Positions 46,168 to 53,798 of a DNA stretch of 53,798 nt are shown piece after piece. The notes under the pieces are model-generated. The model was given only the letters and a program-made list of their open reading frames with translations. It was not told the DNA's origin and ran no database searches. This DNA is from an uncultured cyanobacterium (lineage in GTDB: Bacteria > Cyanobacteriota > Cyanobacteriia > PCC-6307 > Cyanobiaceae). The translations under genes and the position numbers were made by a program. Location of the stretch: positions 1-53,798 of the forward strand of contig CAIOCZ010000100.1 in NCBI GenBank assembly GCA_903856805.1. The letters run 5' to 3'. The number at the start of each line of letters is the position of its first letter. Positions within the stretch are counted from its first letter, which is position 1.

Positions 46168-47784
46168 ATGACTTACACGCTCACGACCCCCCTGTATTAC
46201 GTCAACGACAAGCCCCACCTAGGGAGTACCTACACCACGCTCGCCTGTGACGCCATCGCCCGCCACCGGCGGCTCTGCGGCGAGTCGGTCCGCTTCATCA
46301 CCGGCTGCGACGAGCATGGCCTCAAGATCCAACGGACCGCTGAAGCGGCCGGGTTGACGCCCCAGGCCCATTGCGATGCCGTCAGTGAGCGCTATCGCAG
46401 CCTTTGGCAGCGTTGGCAGATCACGAATGACCGCTTCATCCGCACCACCGACCCCCGCCATCGGGCGCTGGTGGAACAGTTTTTCGCCCGGGTGGAGGCC
46501 AAGGGCGACGTGGTGGAAGGTCGGCAGCAGGGCTGGTACTGCGTGGCCTGCGAGGAATTCAAGGATGACCCCGCCACTGCGGAGGAGCCGGTTTGTGGGA
46601 TTCATCGTCGCCCCCTGGAATGGCGGGATGAGCTCAACCTGTTTTTCCGATTATCGCGTTATCAGCAAGAGATCGAGGAGTTGGTGGCCAGGCCGGGCTT
46701 CATCGCCCCGCCATCGCGACAACGGGAGGTGATGAACTTTGTGGCTGGGGGTCTCAAGGATTTTTCGATTTCGAGGGTTGATCTTCCCTGGGGAATTCCC
46801 GTTCCAGGTCATGGGGGTCACACGTTTTATGTGTGGTTCGATGCCTTGCTTGGCTATCTTTCCGCTCTGCTGGACCCCGATGACCCAGCCGATTTGAATC
46901 TCGTGCAGCAGCGGGGCTGGCCCGCCAATCTTCATGTGATTGGCAAAGATATTCTACGGTTCCATGCGGTTTTTTGGCCGGCGATGTTGCTCTCGGCTGA
47001 TTTACCCTTGCCCGCCAAGGTGTTCGGCCATGGTTTTCTTACCCGCGAGGGTCAGAAGATGGGCAAGTCCCTGGGTAATGTGCTCGATCCCGAGGTCTTA
47101 CTTGAACGCTGCGGCCCGGATGCGGTGCGGTGGTATCTCCTGCGGGATATTCCCTTCGGTGAAGACGGTGATTTCCAACAGCAGCGCTTCAGCGATCTGG
47201 TGAACAATGATTTGGCCAACACGATCGGCAACCTGCTGAATCGCACCTCCTCCATGGCCCGCAAGTGGTTTGAGGGAGCTGTACCGCCGGCGGGCCCTGC
47301 CGGCAACACCGACCATCCTTTGGCCCAGCGCGGCCTGGACACGGCCGCCGCGTTCGATGCCGCCATGGACGTATTGGACTTTCGAGCCGCCGCCGAGTCC
47401 GTGCTCCAACTGGCGATCGAGGCCAATGGGTATCTCAATGAGCGGGCCCCCTGGAAACTGATCAAACAGGAGGGGGAACTATCCAATGTGGCGGCCGATC
47501 TCTATGCCGTCCTTGAGGCCAGCCGTTTGGTGGCGGTGCTGCTGACCCCCCTGGTTCCAGCCCTGGCGGCGCGGATGTTGGTGCAGCTTGATCAACCCGT
47601 GCTCGTCAGTGACGCTGAAATCGTCAGTGACGCTGAAAGCTTCGAACAAGAGCTAGTGAAGACATTTTCGAACGACCTTCTTCCTTGGACTCAGGCCCGT
47701 CAGTGGGGAAAGCTGACGCCGGGATCCCCCCTGCCCGAACCCCAGCCTGTGATGCAGCGACTGGAGCTGGACTCGCCCCTGTGA
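46168..47784 (+). CDS. metG: Methionyl-tRNA synthetase
   Basis: Class I synthetase charging initiator and elongator tRNA-Met. The 538-residue protein has the HIGH-type PHLGSTY near residue 15, a zinc knuckle (CVACEEF, then CGIH), the WFDAL active-site segment, and the KMSKS loop as KMGKSLGN, common in bacterial MetRS. The C-terminal anticodon domain has NLLNRTSSMARKWF and APWKLIKQEGE. There is no C-terminal tRNA-binding domain. Two near-identical short segments, DAEIVSD and DAESFE, occur near residues 479-491. The stop overlaps the lptC start (GTGA). Confidence 0.96.
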   Translation: MTYTLTTPLYYVNDKPHLGSTYTTLACDAIARHRRLCGESVRFITGCDEHGLKIQRTAEAAGLTPQAHCDAVSERYRSLWQRWQITNDRFIRTTDPRHRALVEQFFARVEAKGDVVEGRQQGWYCVACEEFKDDPATAEEPVCGIHRRPLEWRDELNLFFRLSRYQQEIEELVARPGFIAPPSRQREVMNFVAGGLKDFSISRVDLPWGIPVPGHGGHTFYVWFDALLGYLSALLDPDDPADLNLVQQRGWPANLHVIGKDILRFHAVFWPAMLLSADLPLPAKVFGHGFLTREGQKMGKSLGNVLDPEVLLERCGPDAVRWYLLRDIPFGEDGDFQQQRFSDLVNNDLANTIGNLLNRTSSMARKWFEGAVPPAGPAGNTDHPLAQRGLDTAAAFDAAMDVLDFRAAAESVLQLAIEANGYLNERAPWKLIKQEGELSNVAADLYAVLEASRLVAVLLTPLVPALAARMLVQLDQPVLVSDAEIVSDAESFEQELVKTFSNDLLPWTQARQWGKLTPGSPLPEPQPVMQRLELDSPL

Positions 47785-48980
47785 CCGTCTGCCTCGGCCG
47801 CCATTGCGGGCCGGGCGCAGGCCTCGCCGTTGCCCTGCTGGTCCTGATCACGGCCTGTGATCGCACCGCCAAGCTCCGCGAGGCCCCCAGTCCGCCCTTC
47901 GTCTTCCGCCGTCTCGACCTGCGCCAGCAGGATGCGGCCGGCCGGCCCACCTGGGAACTCACCAGCCCGGAAGCGCGCTACGACATCCGCAGGGGGTTGG
48001 CCCAGGCCCTGCAACCGCGCGGGATTGTCTATGCCAAGGGAGAACCGATCTATCGGCTGGAGGCGAGCAGTGGCGTGGTGCTCAACGACGGCGAGGTGAT
48101 TCAGCTGGAGGGTCGGATCCGCGTGACCCGCATGGGCCAGGAACCGTTGTTGATCGAAGCCAGCCAGGTGCGCTGGCTGCCTGCCCAGAAGCTGCTGGAG
48201 ATCGATCGCCATCCCCAGGCCTTTGATTCCCAGACCCGTCTCAGCGCCAGGCGGGCCCGATTCCTGCTGGATCGCAACCTGCTGGAGCTCCGCGGGGCTC
48301 CGCTGGTGCAACGGTGGCAGCAGCGGTTCGATCCCCTGCGCCACCTGCCCAGCACCCGACCGGAACTCTGGCTTCAGGTGGAGCAACTCGACTGGCAGCC
48401 CCTCAGCGGCGACCTCACGGGCCGGGGCCCCGTCCGCGGCGAGCGGCTGCCGCCCGGCGCCAAATCCGGCACCCCTGTGCAAACCCTGCGGGCCGGGGCG
48501 TTAGCCGGCAACAGTCAGCGCCAGGTGTTCAATCTCTCCGGTCCCGTGGTGCTGGACGATCCAGGCCAGGCGGCCCACCTACAAGCCGACTCCCTGGCGA
48601 TTGATCTGGCCCGCCAGCAGCTGTCGAGCCCCACGCCCTTCACCGCCCGGCGCCAGGGATTAAGGATCCAGGGACAGGCGTTCCGTCTGGACTGGGCCCA
48701 GCACCTCGTTTCGATTCCAGCGGGCTGCGAATTGCACCAACCGGGGGAATGGCTCCTCGCCGGAAGCTGTCGCTGGAACTGGCAGACCCAGGCGATCCAG
48801 GCCGACGGTGGAGTTTGGTTGCAGCGTCGCACCAACGCCCTGCAGACCCGGGCCACCAGCCTCAGTGGCCGGCTCGGGGAGGGGGGGGAGATCACCGCCC
48901 TGGCACCGGGTGGCCGCGTGGTCACTCAGTTTGTGGTGTCCCGCAAGCCTGGGCCTCGGCCTGCTGCAGATCGTCGCTGA
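47781..48980 (+). CDS. lptC: LPS export ABC transporter periplasmic protein LptC
   Basis: A 399-residue lipoprotein-like protein starting with a GTG that overlaps the metG stop. Residues about 12-28 are hydrophobic and end in LITAC, a lipobox with the lipid-anchored cysteine. The body is repetitive beta-strand (FVFRRLDLRQQDAAGRPTWELTSPEARYD, VVLNDGEVIQLEGRIRVTR, IEASQVRWLPAQKLLEI), the LptC/OstA-like jelly-roll pattern. It carries LPS from the inner-membrane LptBFG complex towards the outer membrane. At about 400 residues it is longer than enteric LptC, as is usual in cyanobacteria. Confidence 0.85.
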   Translation: MTVCLGRHCGPGAGLAVALLVLITACDRTAKLREAPSPPFVFRRLDLRQQDAAGRPTWELTSPEARYDIRRGLAQALQPRGIVYAKGEPIYRLEASSGVVLNDGEVIQLEGRIRVTRMGQEPLLIEASQVRWLPAQKLLEIDRHPQAFDSQTRLSARRARFLLDRNLLELRGAPLVQRWQQRFDPLRHLPSTRPELWLQVEQLDWQPLSGDLTGRGPVRGERLPPGAKSGTPVQTLRAGALAGNSQRQVFNLSGPVVLDDPGQAAHLQADSLAIDLARQQLSSPTPFTARRQGLRIQGQAFRLDWAQHLVSIPAGCELHQPGEWLLAGSCRWNWQTQAIQADGGVWLQRRTNALQTRATSLSGRLGEGGEITALAPGGRVVTQFVVSRKPGPRPAADRR

Positions 48981-49590
48981 GCCGCTGGGCCCAGCCTTCA
49001 ATCCACGCCAGATCGCTGCGGCTGAAACAGCGGGGCGACCAACCGCCGAGGACCAGCAAGCCTTTGAGGGCAAGGGGTTGAATCACGACGGCCGGCAAAT
49101 CAGGCAGCAGCCCCGTGAACTCGGCCCGACCGGGATAAAGCCGCAGATCCACCAGGGAAATCGCCTTGCCGGTGGAGAGACAACGCGCGCAGATCGGCCC
49201 AGGAGTCAGGACTCCCTCCCCCAGAAGCCCGCGGCGCAGCAGGGTGGTCTCCCCCCAGATCAGCTGTAACGTCGCAGCGGGGGTGGCGGTGAGCAACATG
49301 CGACTGCCCCAGGCCAGTTCGCGGGCCAGGGAGTCGGGTAGGCCAGGCGAAAGCTCCAGGCCCTCCGTGCCGACCAAGGCCACCCGCGCCGGGCTGTCCG
49401 GCTGGACCCGCGTCCACAGCACACCCACAAGCATCAAGAGCACGGCCAGGAGTCCAGCCAGAACACCAGCCCGCTGCAGGGCCGGTTCAACGTCAAGGGC
49501 GCTGGCCTGGTTGATCACCACCAGCCCCAGGGCGAAAGCTCCGATGGTCACCATCGCACGGGCCGTAGGGGGCAGGGGCGGGGCCGCCAT
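48922..49590 (-). CDS. Cofactor assembly of complex C, subunit B (CCB2/CCB4 type)
   Basis: A 222-residue membrane protein with two N-terminal helices (residues 15-30 and 42-60) and a soluble domain (VALVGTEGLELSPGLPDSLARELAWGS, LLLRRGLLG-type strands, SDLAWIEGWAQRLSDDL). This matches the CCB2/CCB4 family, which acts in attaching the haem c' of cytochrome b6f in system IV. The family call is by sequence pattern. Its 3' end overlaps the end of lptC by 59 bases on the opposite strand. Confidence 0.78.
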   Translation of the reverse strand: MAAPPLPPTARAMVTIGAFALGLVVINQASALDVEPALQRAGVLAGLLAVLLMLVGVLWTRVQPDSPARVALVGTEGLELSPGLPDSLARELAWGSRMLLTATPAATLQLIWGETTLLRRGLLGEGVLTPGPICARCLSTGKAISLVDLRLYPGRAEFTGLLPDLPAVVIQPLALKGLLVLGGWSPRCFSRSDLAWIEGWAQRLSDDLQQAEAQACGTPQTE

Positions 49591-49623
49591 GGCAACAAAT
49601 CATCGCGAATCACAGGGTCCAGG

Positions 49624-50082
49624 ATGCCGGAACGGGCTGGCCTGGCTGCAATGGAGAGGCCCCTTCCGTTGCCCATGACCCCTGCCGAAGCCTTCGCCGC
49701 TGTCGCCCTGGTGGCCGTTGCCTGTGATGGTGTGCTGGATCGTGAGGAGGCGCGAGCCCTGCGCGGCCAGTTGGAACCGCGAACTCCCTTCCGGGATCAG
49801 TCGGAATCGGTGATGGGAGAGCTCTTTGATGGCCTGCTCCGAACGCTGCGCACCAAGGGTGCCGATCCCCTTCTCGCGGAGGCCCTGGGTCACTTAACCC
49901 CCGACCAACAGGAAACGGCCCTCGCCATGGCGGCCCAACTTGTCCACGCCGATCGGGTCGTGGAGCCGGCGGAACGGGAGCTTCTTGAGCACATGGCCAA
50001 TCAACTGAGCGTTCCCGCCGAGCGCAGCCAACAAATTCTGGACGTGATTGCGGTGCTCAACCGCGACAGCTTGGCGCCCTGA
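49624..50082 (+). CDS. TerB-like tellurite-resistance family protein
   Basis: A protein of 135-152 residues; the likeliest start is the ATG at 49675 (MTPAEAFAAVALVAVACDG), with ATGs at 49624 and 49651 as alternatives. The all-helical pattern AFAAVALVAVACDGVLDREEAR, then ALAMAAQLVHADRVVEPAERELLEHMANQL fits the TerB fold, in which the two repeats bind metal through acidic residues. The family occurs in tellurite-resistance and stress clusters but stand-alone members have no proven function. No other ter genes are near. Confidence 0.75.
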   Translation: MPERAGLAAMERPLPLPMTPAEAFAAVALVAVACDGVLDREEARALRGQLEPRTPFRDQSESVMGELFDGLLRTLRTKGADPLLAEALGHLTPDQQETALAMAAQLVHADRVVEPAERELLEHMANQLSVPAERSQQILDVIAVLNRDSLAP

Positions 50083-50112
50083 GGTCAGAATGGACCCCAT
50101 CGCCAGAATGCC

Positions 50113-50850
50113 TTGTTGGACCCCCTGAATCCTCCCGCTCACCCGCCCAATCGGTTGATTTGCCCTGGAGTCGCCAGGAGACTGCCGCGCCTGTTGATCG
50201 GTTGGGCCGTGGTCCTGATGGTGCTGCTGATTCCCGTCACAGCGGCTCAAGCCTTCTCCGTGGAGAGCTTGCCGGACCAGCCGCCGGTAGCTCACGTGCT
50301 CGATCAGGCTGAGGTGCTCAGTCGTGCCAGTCGCACCGAAATTGACAACCAACTGGAGATCCTCACGGCCGACCGGGTCGATGCCCGTCTGATCACTGTC
50401 AACCATCTGGACTATGGCCTCAGTCTTGACCAATTGGGCGAGCAACTGCTGGGTCGCTGGTCGCCAGCGGGCGGATCGGATAGTCCGTCCCTGCTGTTAT
50501 TGCTGATCGACAGCCAGACCAAGGCCACCGCCATCGTGGCGTCTCCCAAGTTGGAGCGGCAACTGCCCTTAGATCTGTTGCGGAGTACGGCCCGCACCAC
50601 CATGGCCGCCCCGCTCCGCGCCGGTGATCGCTATCGCCAGGCCAGCCTCGATGCCCTCAGCCGGCTCACCTCCGTGCTCCGGGGCAGCGACGATCCCGGC
50701 GAACCCTTGATCGACACCGTCACCGCCCCAGTCAGCACGGTGCCAACCATGGAAGAAACCCGGGACAGCAATGCCTTCACCTGGGTAGTGGTGCTGCTGG
50801 TGGTGGGCACCGTGGTACCGATGCTCACCTGGTGGGTGTTCTCCCGCTGA
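50113..50850 (+). CDS. TPM-domain protein, Psb32/TLP18.3-like
   Basis: About 245 residues from a TTG at 50113; a TTG at 50152 is an alternative. A signal peptide-like region ends at VTAAQAFSVESLP. The TPM domain follows (VAHVLDQAEVLSRASRTEIDNQLEILTADRVDARLITVNHLD, SPSLLLLLIDSQT), then a C-terminal transmembrane segment (WVVVLLVVGTVVPMLTWW). Cyanobacterial Psb32 and plant TLP18.3 protect or repair photosystem II; membership here is from the domain and topology. It precedes pxcA by 31 bases. Confidence 0.82.
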   Translation: MLDPLNPPAHPPNRLICPGVARRLPRLLIGWAVVLMVLLIPVTAAQAFSVESLPDQPPVAHVLDQAEVLSRASRTEIDNQLEILTADRVDARLITVNHLDYGLSLDQLGEQLLGRWSPAGGSDSPSLLLLLIDSQTKATAIVASPKLERQLPLDLLRSTARTTMAAPLRAGDRYRQASLDALSRLTSVLRGSDDPGEPLIDTVTAPVSTVPTMEETRDSNAFTWVVVLLVVGTVVPMLTWWVFSR

Positions 50851-50881
50851 GTTCCGAATCCAATCCACTATTTTCGCTGCC

Positions 50882-52027
50882 ATGGGCCTGACCAACTGGA
50901 TGGGAGCCTTCGGACGAGCCGGTTCCCTCGACCTCTCCAGTGATCTGGAACGAGGTTATGAATCGGCTTTGCTGATTCAAAGCATTGAACTGGAGCATTA
51001 CAACGACCGTCCCGTTCGACCGGAACTTGAACTCAGCATTCCCCGTTCGGTGCAGGCCCAGGTGCTGCGGCGCTTCCGTGCTGCCTTGGAGGTCTGTCGC
51101 CAGTCCCTGGAGCGCATCAGGCCCTATCGCCAAGAGCTTTCGGGCCAGGAGCTACGCCAACTGCAGTTAATCGAAACAGTGGTTGGTCGTTACAACACAG
51201 GCCGCCAACCCTTGCCAACGATCAGTCGGGCCCCGGAGATCCTGCCACGCAGCTTGATTGGCGTGGTCGATCAGGTCCGCCGCCAACTCGACCCCGAGGC
51301 CGAAGCCAGCGTTGTGGCGGGCTTTCGCCGTCGGCGTGATTCCACGCTGGTGGCCCTGAGGATTCTGCTGCTGCTAATTCTGGTCCCCGTCCTTGTTCAA
51401 CAGGTGAGCAGGGTCTATGTGGTGTCACCCCTGGTGGATTCCCTTGGCCCCGATCACGTGGTGGTGTCCTATCCGAAACCCAGGCTGCAAGAACAGGCGG
51501 CACAAAAGCTACGCCAGTTCCAAGATCAGATTAATTACAACGCGGCACTGCAGGGGCTTCCTCTGCCAACGGGAGATGCCCTGCGGGATCAATTAAGTGA
51601 AAAGGCTAAGGAGCTGCAACTAGAAACGGAAGGGGAAGGAGGTCAAGCCATCAAGAATGTGATCGCGGATCTCTTTGGCTTGGTTGGATTTGTAATGGTT
51701 TGTTTTTTCGGGCAACGCGATATTCAGGTATTAAGAGGCTTGATTGACGAATTAGTCTATGGCTTAAGCGATAGCGCCAAGGCCTTTGCAATCATTCTGT
51801 TTACGGATATTTTCGTTGGCTTCCATAGCCCGGAGGGCTGGGAGGTGCTGTTGGATGGCGTGGCAGAACATTTCGGATTGCCGCCCAGCAAGCATTTCAT
51901 CATGCTATTCATCGCCACCTTTCCGGTGGTTTTGGCCACGATTTTCAAATACTGGATCTTCCGCTATCTCAACCGCGTTTCCCCCTCCTCAGTGGCCACC
52001 CTGCACAACATGAACGGTGGAGGTTGA
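50882..52027 (+). CDS. pxcA: Proton extrusion protein PxcA (CemA-like)
   Basis: A 381-residue membrane protein related to chloroplast CemA. The N-terminal half is soluble; the C-terminal CemA domain has a hydrophobic helix at ALRILLLLILVPVLVQQVSRVYVVSPLVD and later helices in VIADLFGLVGFVMVCFFGQRDI, AIILFTDIFVGFHSPEGWEVLLD and FIMLFIATFPVVLATIFKYWIFRYLNR. PxcA is needed for light-induced proton extrusion and pH handling in Synechocystis. The 3' portion (about 51500-51830) is A/T-richer than the rest. The cobU start overlaps its end by 11 bases. Confidence 0.93.
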   Translation: MGLTNWMGAFGRAGSLDLSSDLERGYESALLIQSIELEHYNDRPVRPELELSIPRSVQAQVLRRFRAALEVCRQSLERIRPYRQELSGQELRQLQLIETVVGRYNTGRQPLPTISRAPEILPRSLIGVVDQVRRQLDPEAEASVVAGFRRRRDSTLVALRILLLLILVPVLVQQVSRVYVVSPLVDSLGPDHVVVSYPKPRLQEQAAQKLRQFQDQINYNAALQGLPLPTGDALRDQLSEKAKELQLETEGEGGQAIKNVIADLFGLVGFVMVCFFGQRDIQVLRGLIDELVYGLSDSAKAFAIILFTDIFVGFHSPEGWEVLLDGVAEHFGLPPSKHFIMLFIATFPVVLATIFKYWIFRYLNRVSPSSVATLHNMNGGG

Positions 52028-52568
52028 ACCCTTGGGTCGACTCACGATGGTTAGCGGACCGGCCAGCAGCGGTAAAAGCCGATGGGCGGAGCACTTGGCG
52101 CAGATCAGCGGCCGGCCAATCACCTACCTGGCCACCGGCCCACTGCTCCCCGACGACAAGTCCTGGCAGGAGCGGCTGGAGCGCCATCGCCGTCGTCGTC
52201 CCGCCAGTTGGGGTCATCGGGAGGTTGCTGGCGACCTAGCTCAAGCTCTCGGCGAGCTCGCTGCTGATCACGTGGCACTTGTGGATTCCCTAGGCACTTG
52301 GGTGGCCTCCCTCCTGGAGCTGGAAGGCTCCACCTGGCAGGAGCAGATTGCAGAATTGCTGGCAGCGATCGAAAGCTGTCCAGCTTCCCTTGTGGTGGTC
52401 TGCGAAGAGACTGGCTGGGGAGTGGTGCCCAGCACGGCGAGCGGTGGCCGCTTTCGCGATCGCCTTGGGATCCTTCAACAACAGTTGATGGCTCGCAGTG
52501 ATCGTGCCTGGCTGGTGCTTCAGGGTCGGGCCATCGATCTGTTGCCGTCCAGCCTGCCTGTGCCTTGA
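52017..52568 (+). CDS. cobU: Adenosylcobinamide kinase / GTP:adenosylcobinamide-phosphate guanylyltransferase
   Basis: Late corrinoid enzyme that activates adenosylcobinamide phosphate for attaching the lower ligand. About 183 residues with the P-loop SGPASSGKSRWAEH at the N terminus, the HRRRRP segment with the guanylylated histidine, VDSLGTW in the middle, and EETGWGVVPSTASGGRFRDRLG near the end, all typical of CobU/CobP. The start is a GTG at 52017 inside pxcA; the ATG at 52047 (MVSGPASSGKS) is an alternative. With cobN and metH it completes the corrinoid theme of the window. Confidence 0.94.
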   Translation: MEVEPLGRLTMVSGPASSGKSRWAEHLAQISGRPITYLATGPLLPDDKSWQERLERHRRRRPASWGHREVAGDLAQALGELAADHVALVDSLGTWVASLLELEGSTWQEQIAELLAAIESCPASLVVVCEETGWGVVPSTASGGRFRDRLGILQQQLMARSDRAWLVLQGRAIDLLPSSLPVP

Positions 52569-52574
52569 CCCCTG

Positions 52575-53078
52575 ATGGTTCGGATCGTCCTGTTTCAACC
52601 GCAGATCCCTCCCAATACCGGCAATGTGGCCCGTACCTGCGCGGCCACAGGCAGCGAACTGCATCTGGTCGAACCCCTTGGGTTCGAGATCACTGATCGG
52701 CAGCTCAAGCGGGCTGGACTGGACTACTGGCCGTTGGTGCAGCTGCACCGCCATCCTGATCTGGAGGCCTTTCTGGCGGAACGGCAGCGGAGGGGAGGGC
52801 GGCTGTTGGCCTTAACTCGCCATGCAAGCCAGTCCTATGCCGAGATTCACTACGACCCCCAGGACTGGCTGCTGTTCGGACGTGAGAGCGATGGCCTGCC
52901 GGCGGAGCTCCGGCACAAAGCCGATGCCTGTCTGACCATCCCCATGCCCGCTTCCTCCACCACGGAAGCGGGGGGCGTCCGCAGTCTCAACCTCTCGGTG
53001 GCGGTGGGGGTGGTGCTGTATGAATCCCTGCGCCAGCAAGGGTTCTCATCGAGGCCAGGAGCTGAGCCCCCCCCCTAA
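52575..53078 (+). CDS. trmL: tRNA (cytidine/uridine-34-2'-O)-methyltransferase
   Basis: Methylates the ribose at the wobble base of certain leucine tRNAs. A 167-residue SPOUT-family protein with the opening VLFQPQIPPNTGNVARTCAATG, the LFGRESDGLP motif and the C-terminal knot IPMPASSTTEAGGVRSLNLSVAVGVVLYE. The length and motifs fit TrmL (YibK). It starts 6 bases after cobU. Roughly 110 bases without a gene follow. Confidence 0.95.
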   Translation: MVRIVLFQPQIPPNTGNVARTCAATGSELHLVEPLGFEITDRQLKRAGLDYWPLVQLHRHPDLEAFLAERQRRGGRLLALTRHASQSYAEIHYDPQDWLLFGRESDGLPAELRHKADACLTIPMPASSTTEAGGVRSLNLSVAVGVVLYESLRQQGFSSRPGAEPPP

Positions 53079-53192
53079 GCCCAGACCCAAGGAGGGAACC
53101 GGCCCTTGCCCCCCAAGGTTCACTGCGTTACTCTCTGCCGGACTCGTGGATGTCGGCTTCTCCACCGTGTCCTGTCCGTTGGGGTGAAACGC

Positions 53193-53798
53193 ATGAAGCC
53201 TTGCCAATTGATCCTGCCCACCTTGCTATCCATTCCTGTGGTGATGCCATTGGTGTCATCGTTGGCAAGTTTGGCGACTTCCAACGACGCAACGGAAGCT
53301 AAGCTGCAGGATGAGCTGAGAGTCGTCGATAGCGTTTCGAGTTCCCCTACAGCACTCTGGGTCAAGGTTCGTCAACCCATTAGCATCGAACAACTGTCCA
53401 GCGAGCTTCGGATTGATGAAAGCCGCTTAGCCCGGCTGAACCATGTGGACGAAGACCATCAGTTCGTCCTCGGAGACTGGTTGGCCTTGCCTTCCTCCCC
53501 GAAGCCCGAACTGAGTCGATTAGCCTCCCTAGAGGCAGGACCCTCCTCCTCCCCGAACGACCCTGAACCCACTCCGGTTCCAAGCGCTGAACGCCATGGC
53601 TTCAGGGGACAGGCCTTGGTGGGAAGCACGATCCGCATGGCCCAAGCCGCCCCGGTACGCACTCGGATGCTTCTGGGACTGAGCCCGTTGGGGAGTGGCG
53701 GTTTGAGTTGGCCTGACTTGCCCCCCCTGCAGCCTGTCACTCCCGGCCGTATTGGCGGCGACCGGTTAGGAGGAGACTGGATTTGGCCGGCCCATGGA
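53193..53798 (+). CDS. LysM / M23 peptidase-like protein (5' part, cut by window end)
   Basis: A frame opens at the ATG at 53193 and runs off the window without a stop, giving 202 residues. It begins with a signal peptide (residues 1-30, ending near SLASLA). About residues 58-100 resemble a LysM repeat: PISIEQLSSELRIDESRLARLN, then VLGDWLALP. A Pro/Ser-rich linker follows. The end DWIWPAHG is the usual first strand of an M23 peptidase domain, so the full gene is probably a LysM-linker-M23 murein hydrolase or NlpD-like amidase activator. The peptidase domain itself lies beyond the window. Confidence 0.75.
   Translation, partial: MKPCQLILPTLLSIPVVMPLVSSLASLATSNDATEAKLQDELRVVDSVSSSPTALWVKVRQPISIEQLSSELRIDESRLARLNHVDEDHQFVLGDWLALPSSPKPELSRLASLEAGPSSSPNDPEPTPVPSAERHGFRGQALVGSTIRMAQAAPVRTRMLLGLSPLGSGGLSWPDLPPLQPVTPGRIGGDRLGGDWIWPAHG

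Overview
The window is a dense, GC-rich stretch of chromosome from a phycobilisome-containing picocyanobacterium of the Synechococcus/Cyanobium type. The evidence is apcD (allophycocyanin alpha-B), hemJ, a cyanobacterial Hfq-like gene beside dapF, pxcA (CemA-like), a DUF3370 protein, a CCB-type cytochrome b6f assembly factor, a Psb32-like TPM protein, a Cdv3/DivIVA-like division protein and B12-dependent metH with cobN and cobU. ApcD argues against Prochlorococcus. I see no insertion sequence, prophage, CRISPR array, tRNA or rRNA gene, so this reads as core chromosome.

Layout. 1-5.7 kb: end of an unknown gene, a lysozyme-fold-like hypothetical protein, pgi, then leuS and an Hfq-like gene on the minus strand. 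5.7-10.7 kb: a plus-strand run of dapF, cysteine desulfurase, DUF1995, DUF4330 and D-Ala-D-Ala carboxypeptidase. 10.7-12.2 kb: cdv3-like and coaD (minus). 12.2-17 kb: flavin reductase, uvrC, a small secreted protein, hemJ, a PHP phosphoesterase and a conserved unknown, mostly with overlapping starts and stops. 17-25.8 kb: cobN (minus), divergent from ilvE and metH. 25.8-31.2 kb: small unknowns, a short-chain dehydrogenase, then gpsA, phzF-like, spoIID-like and an ATP adenylyltransferase. 31.2-35.1 kb: an alternative sigma factor, DUF3370 and a ribbon-helix-helix/J-domain fusion.

35.07-36.1 kb is the only gene-free stretch longer than 300 bases. It has a 10-bp perfect hairpin and several related short repeats, and ends at the terminator of apcD. 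From 36.1 kb: apcD and rlmD (divergent), pheT (minus), rpmG, rpsR and RNase II/R, a YdcF-like protein, an FAD oxidoreductase (minus), metG-lptC, a CCB-like gene (minus), TerB-like, Psb32-like, pxcA, cobU, trmL, and the 5' part of a LysM/M23 peptidase gene cut by the window end.

Functionally the window mixes translation (leuS, metG, pheT, rpsR, rpmG, trmL, rlmD), envelope work (dapF, dacB, lptC, spoIID, LysM/M23), photosynthesis (apcD, hemJ, CCB, Psb32-like, pxcA) and a corrinoid theme (cobN, cobU, metH). The features most worth a second look are a five-cysteine tail on DapF, the RHH/J-domain fusion, the structured gene-free kilobase, and hairpin-bearing leaders before metG and the sigma-factor gene. 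All family assignments were made by reading the translations; no database search was run.
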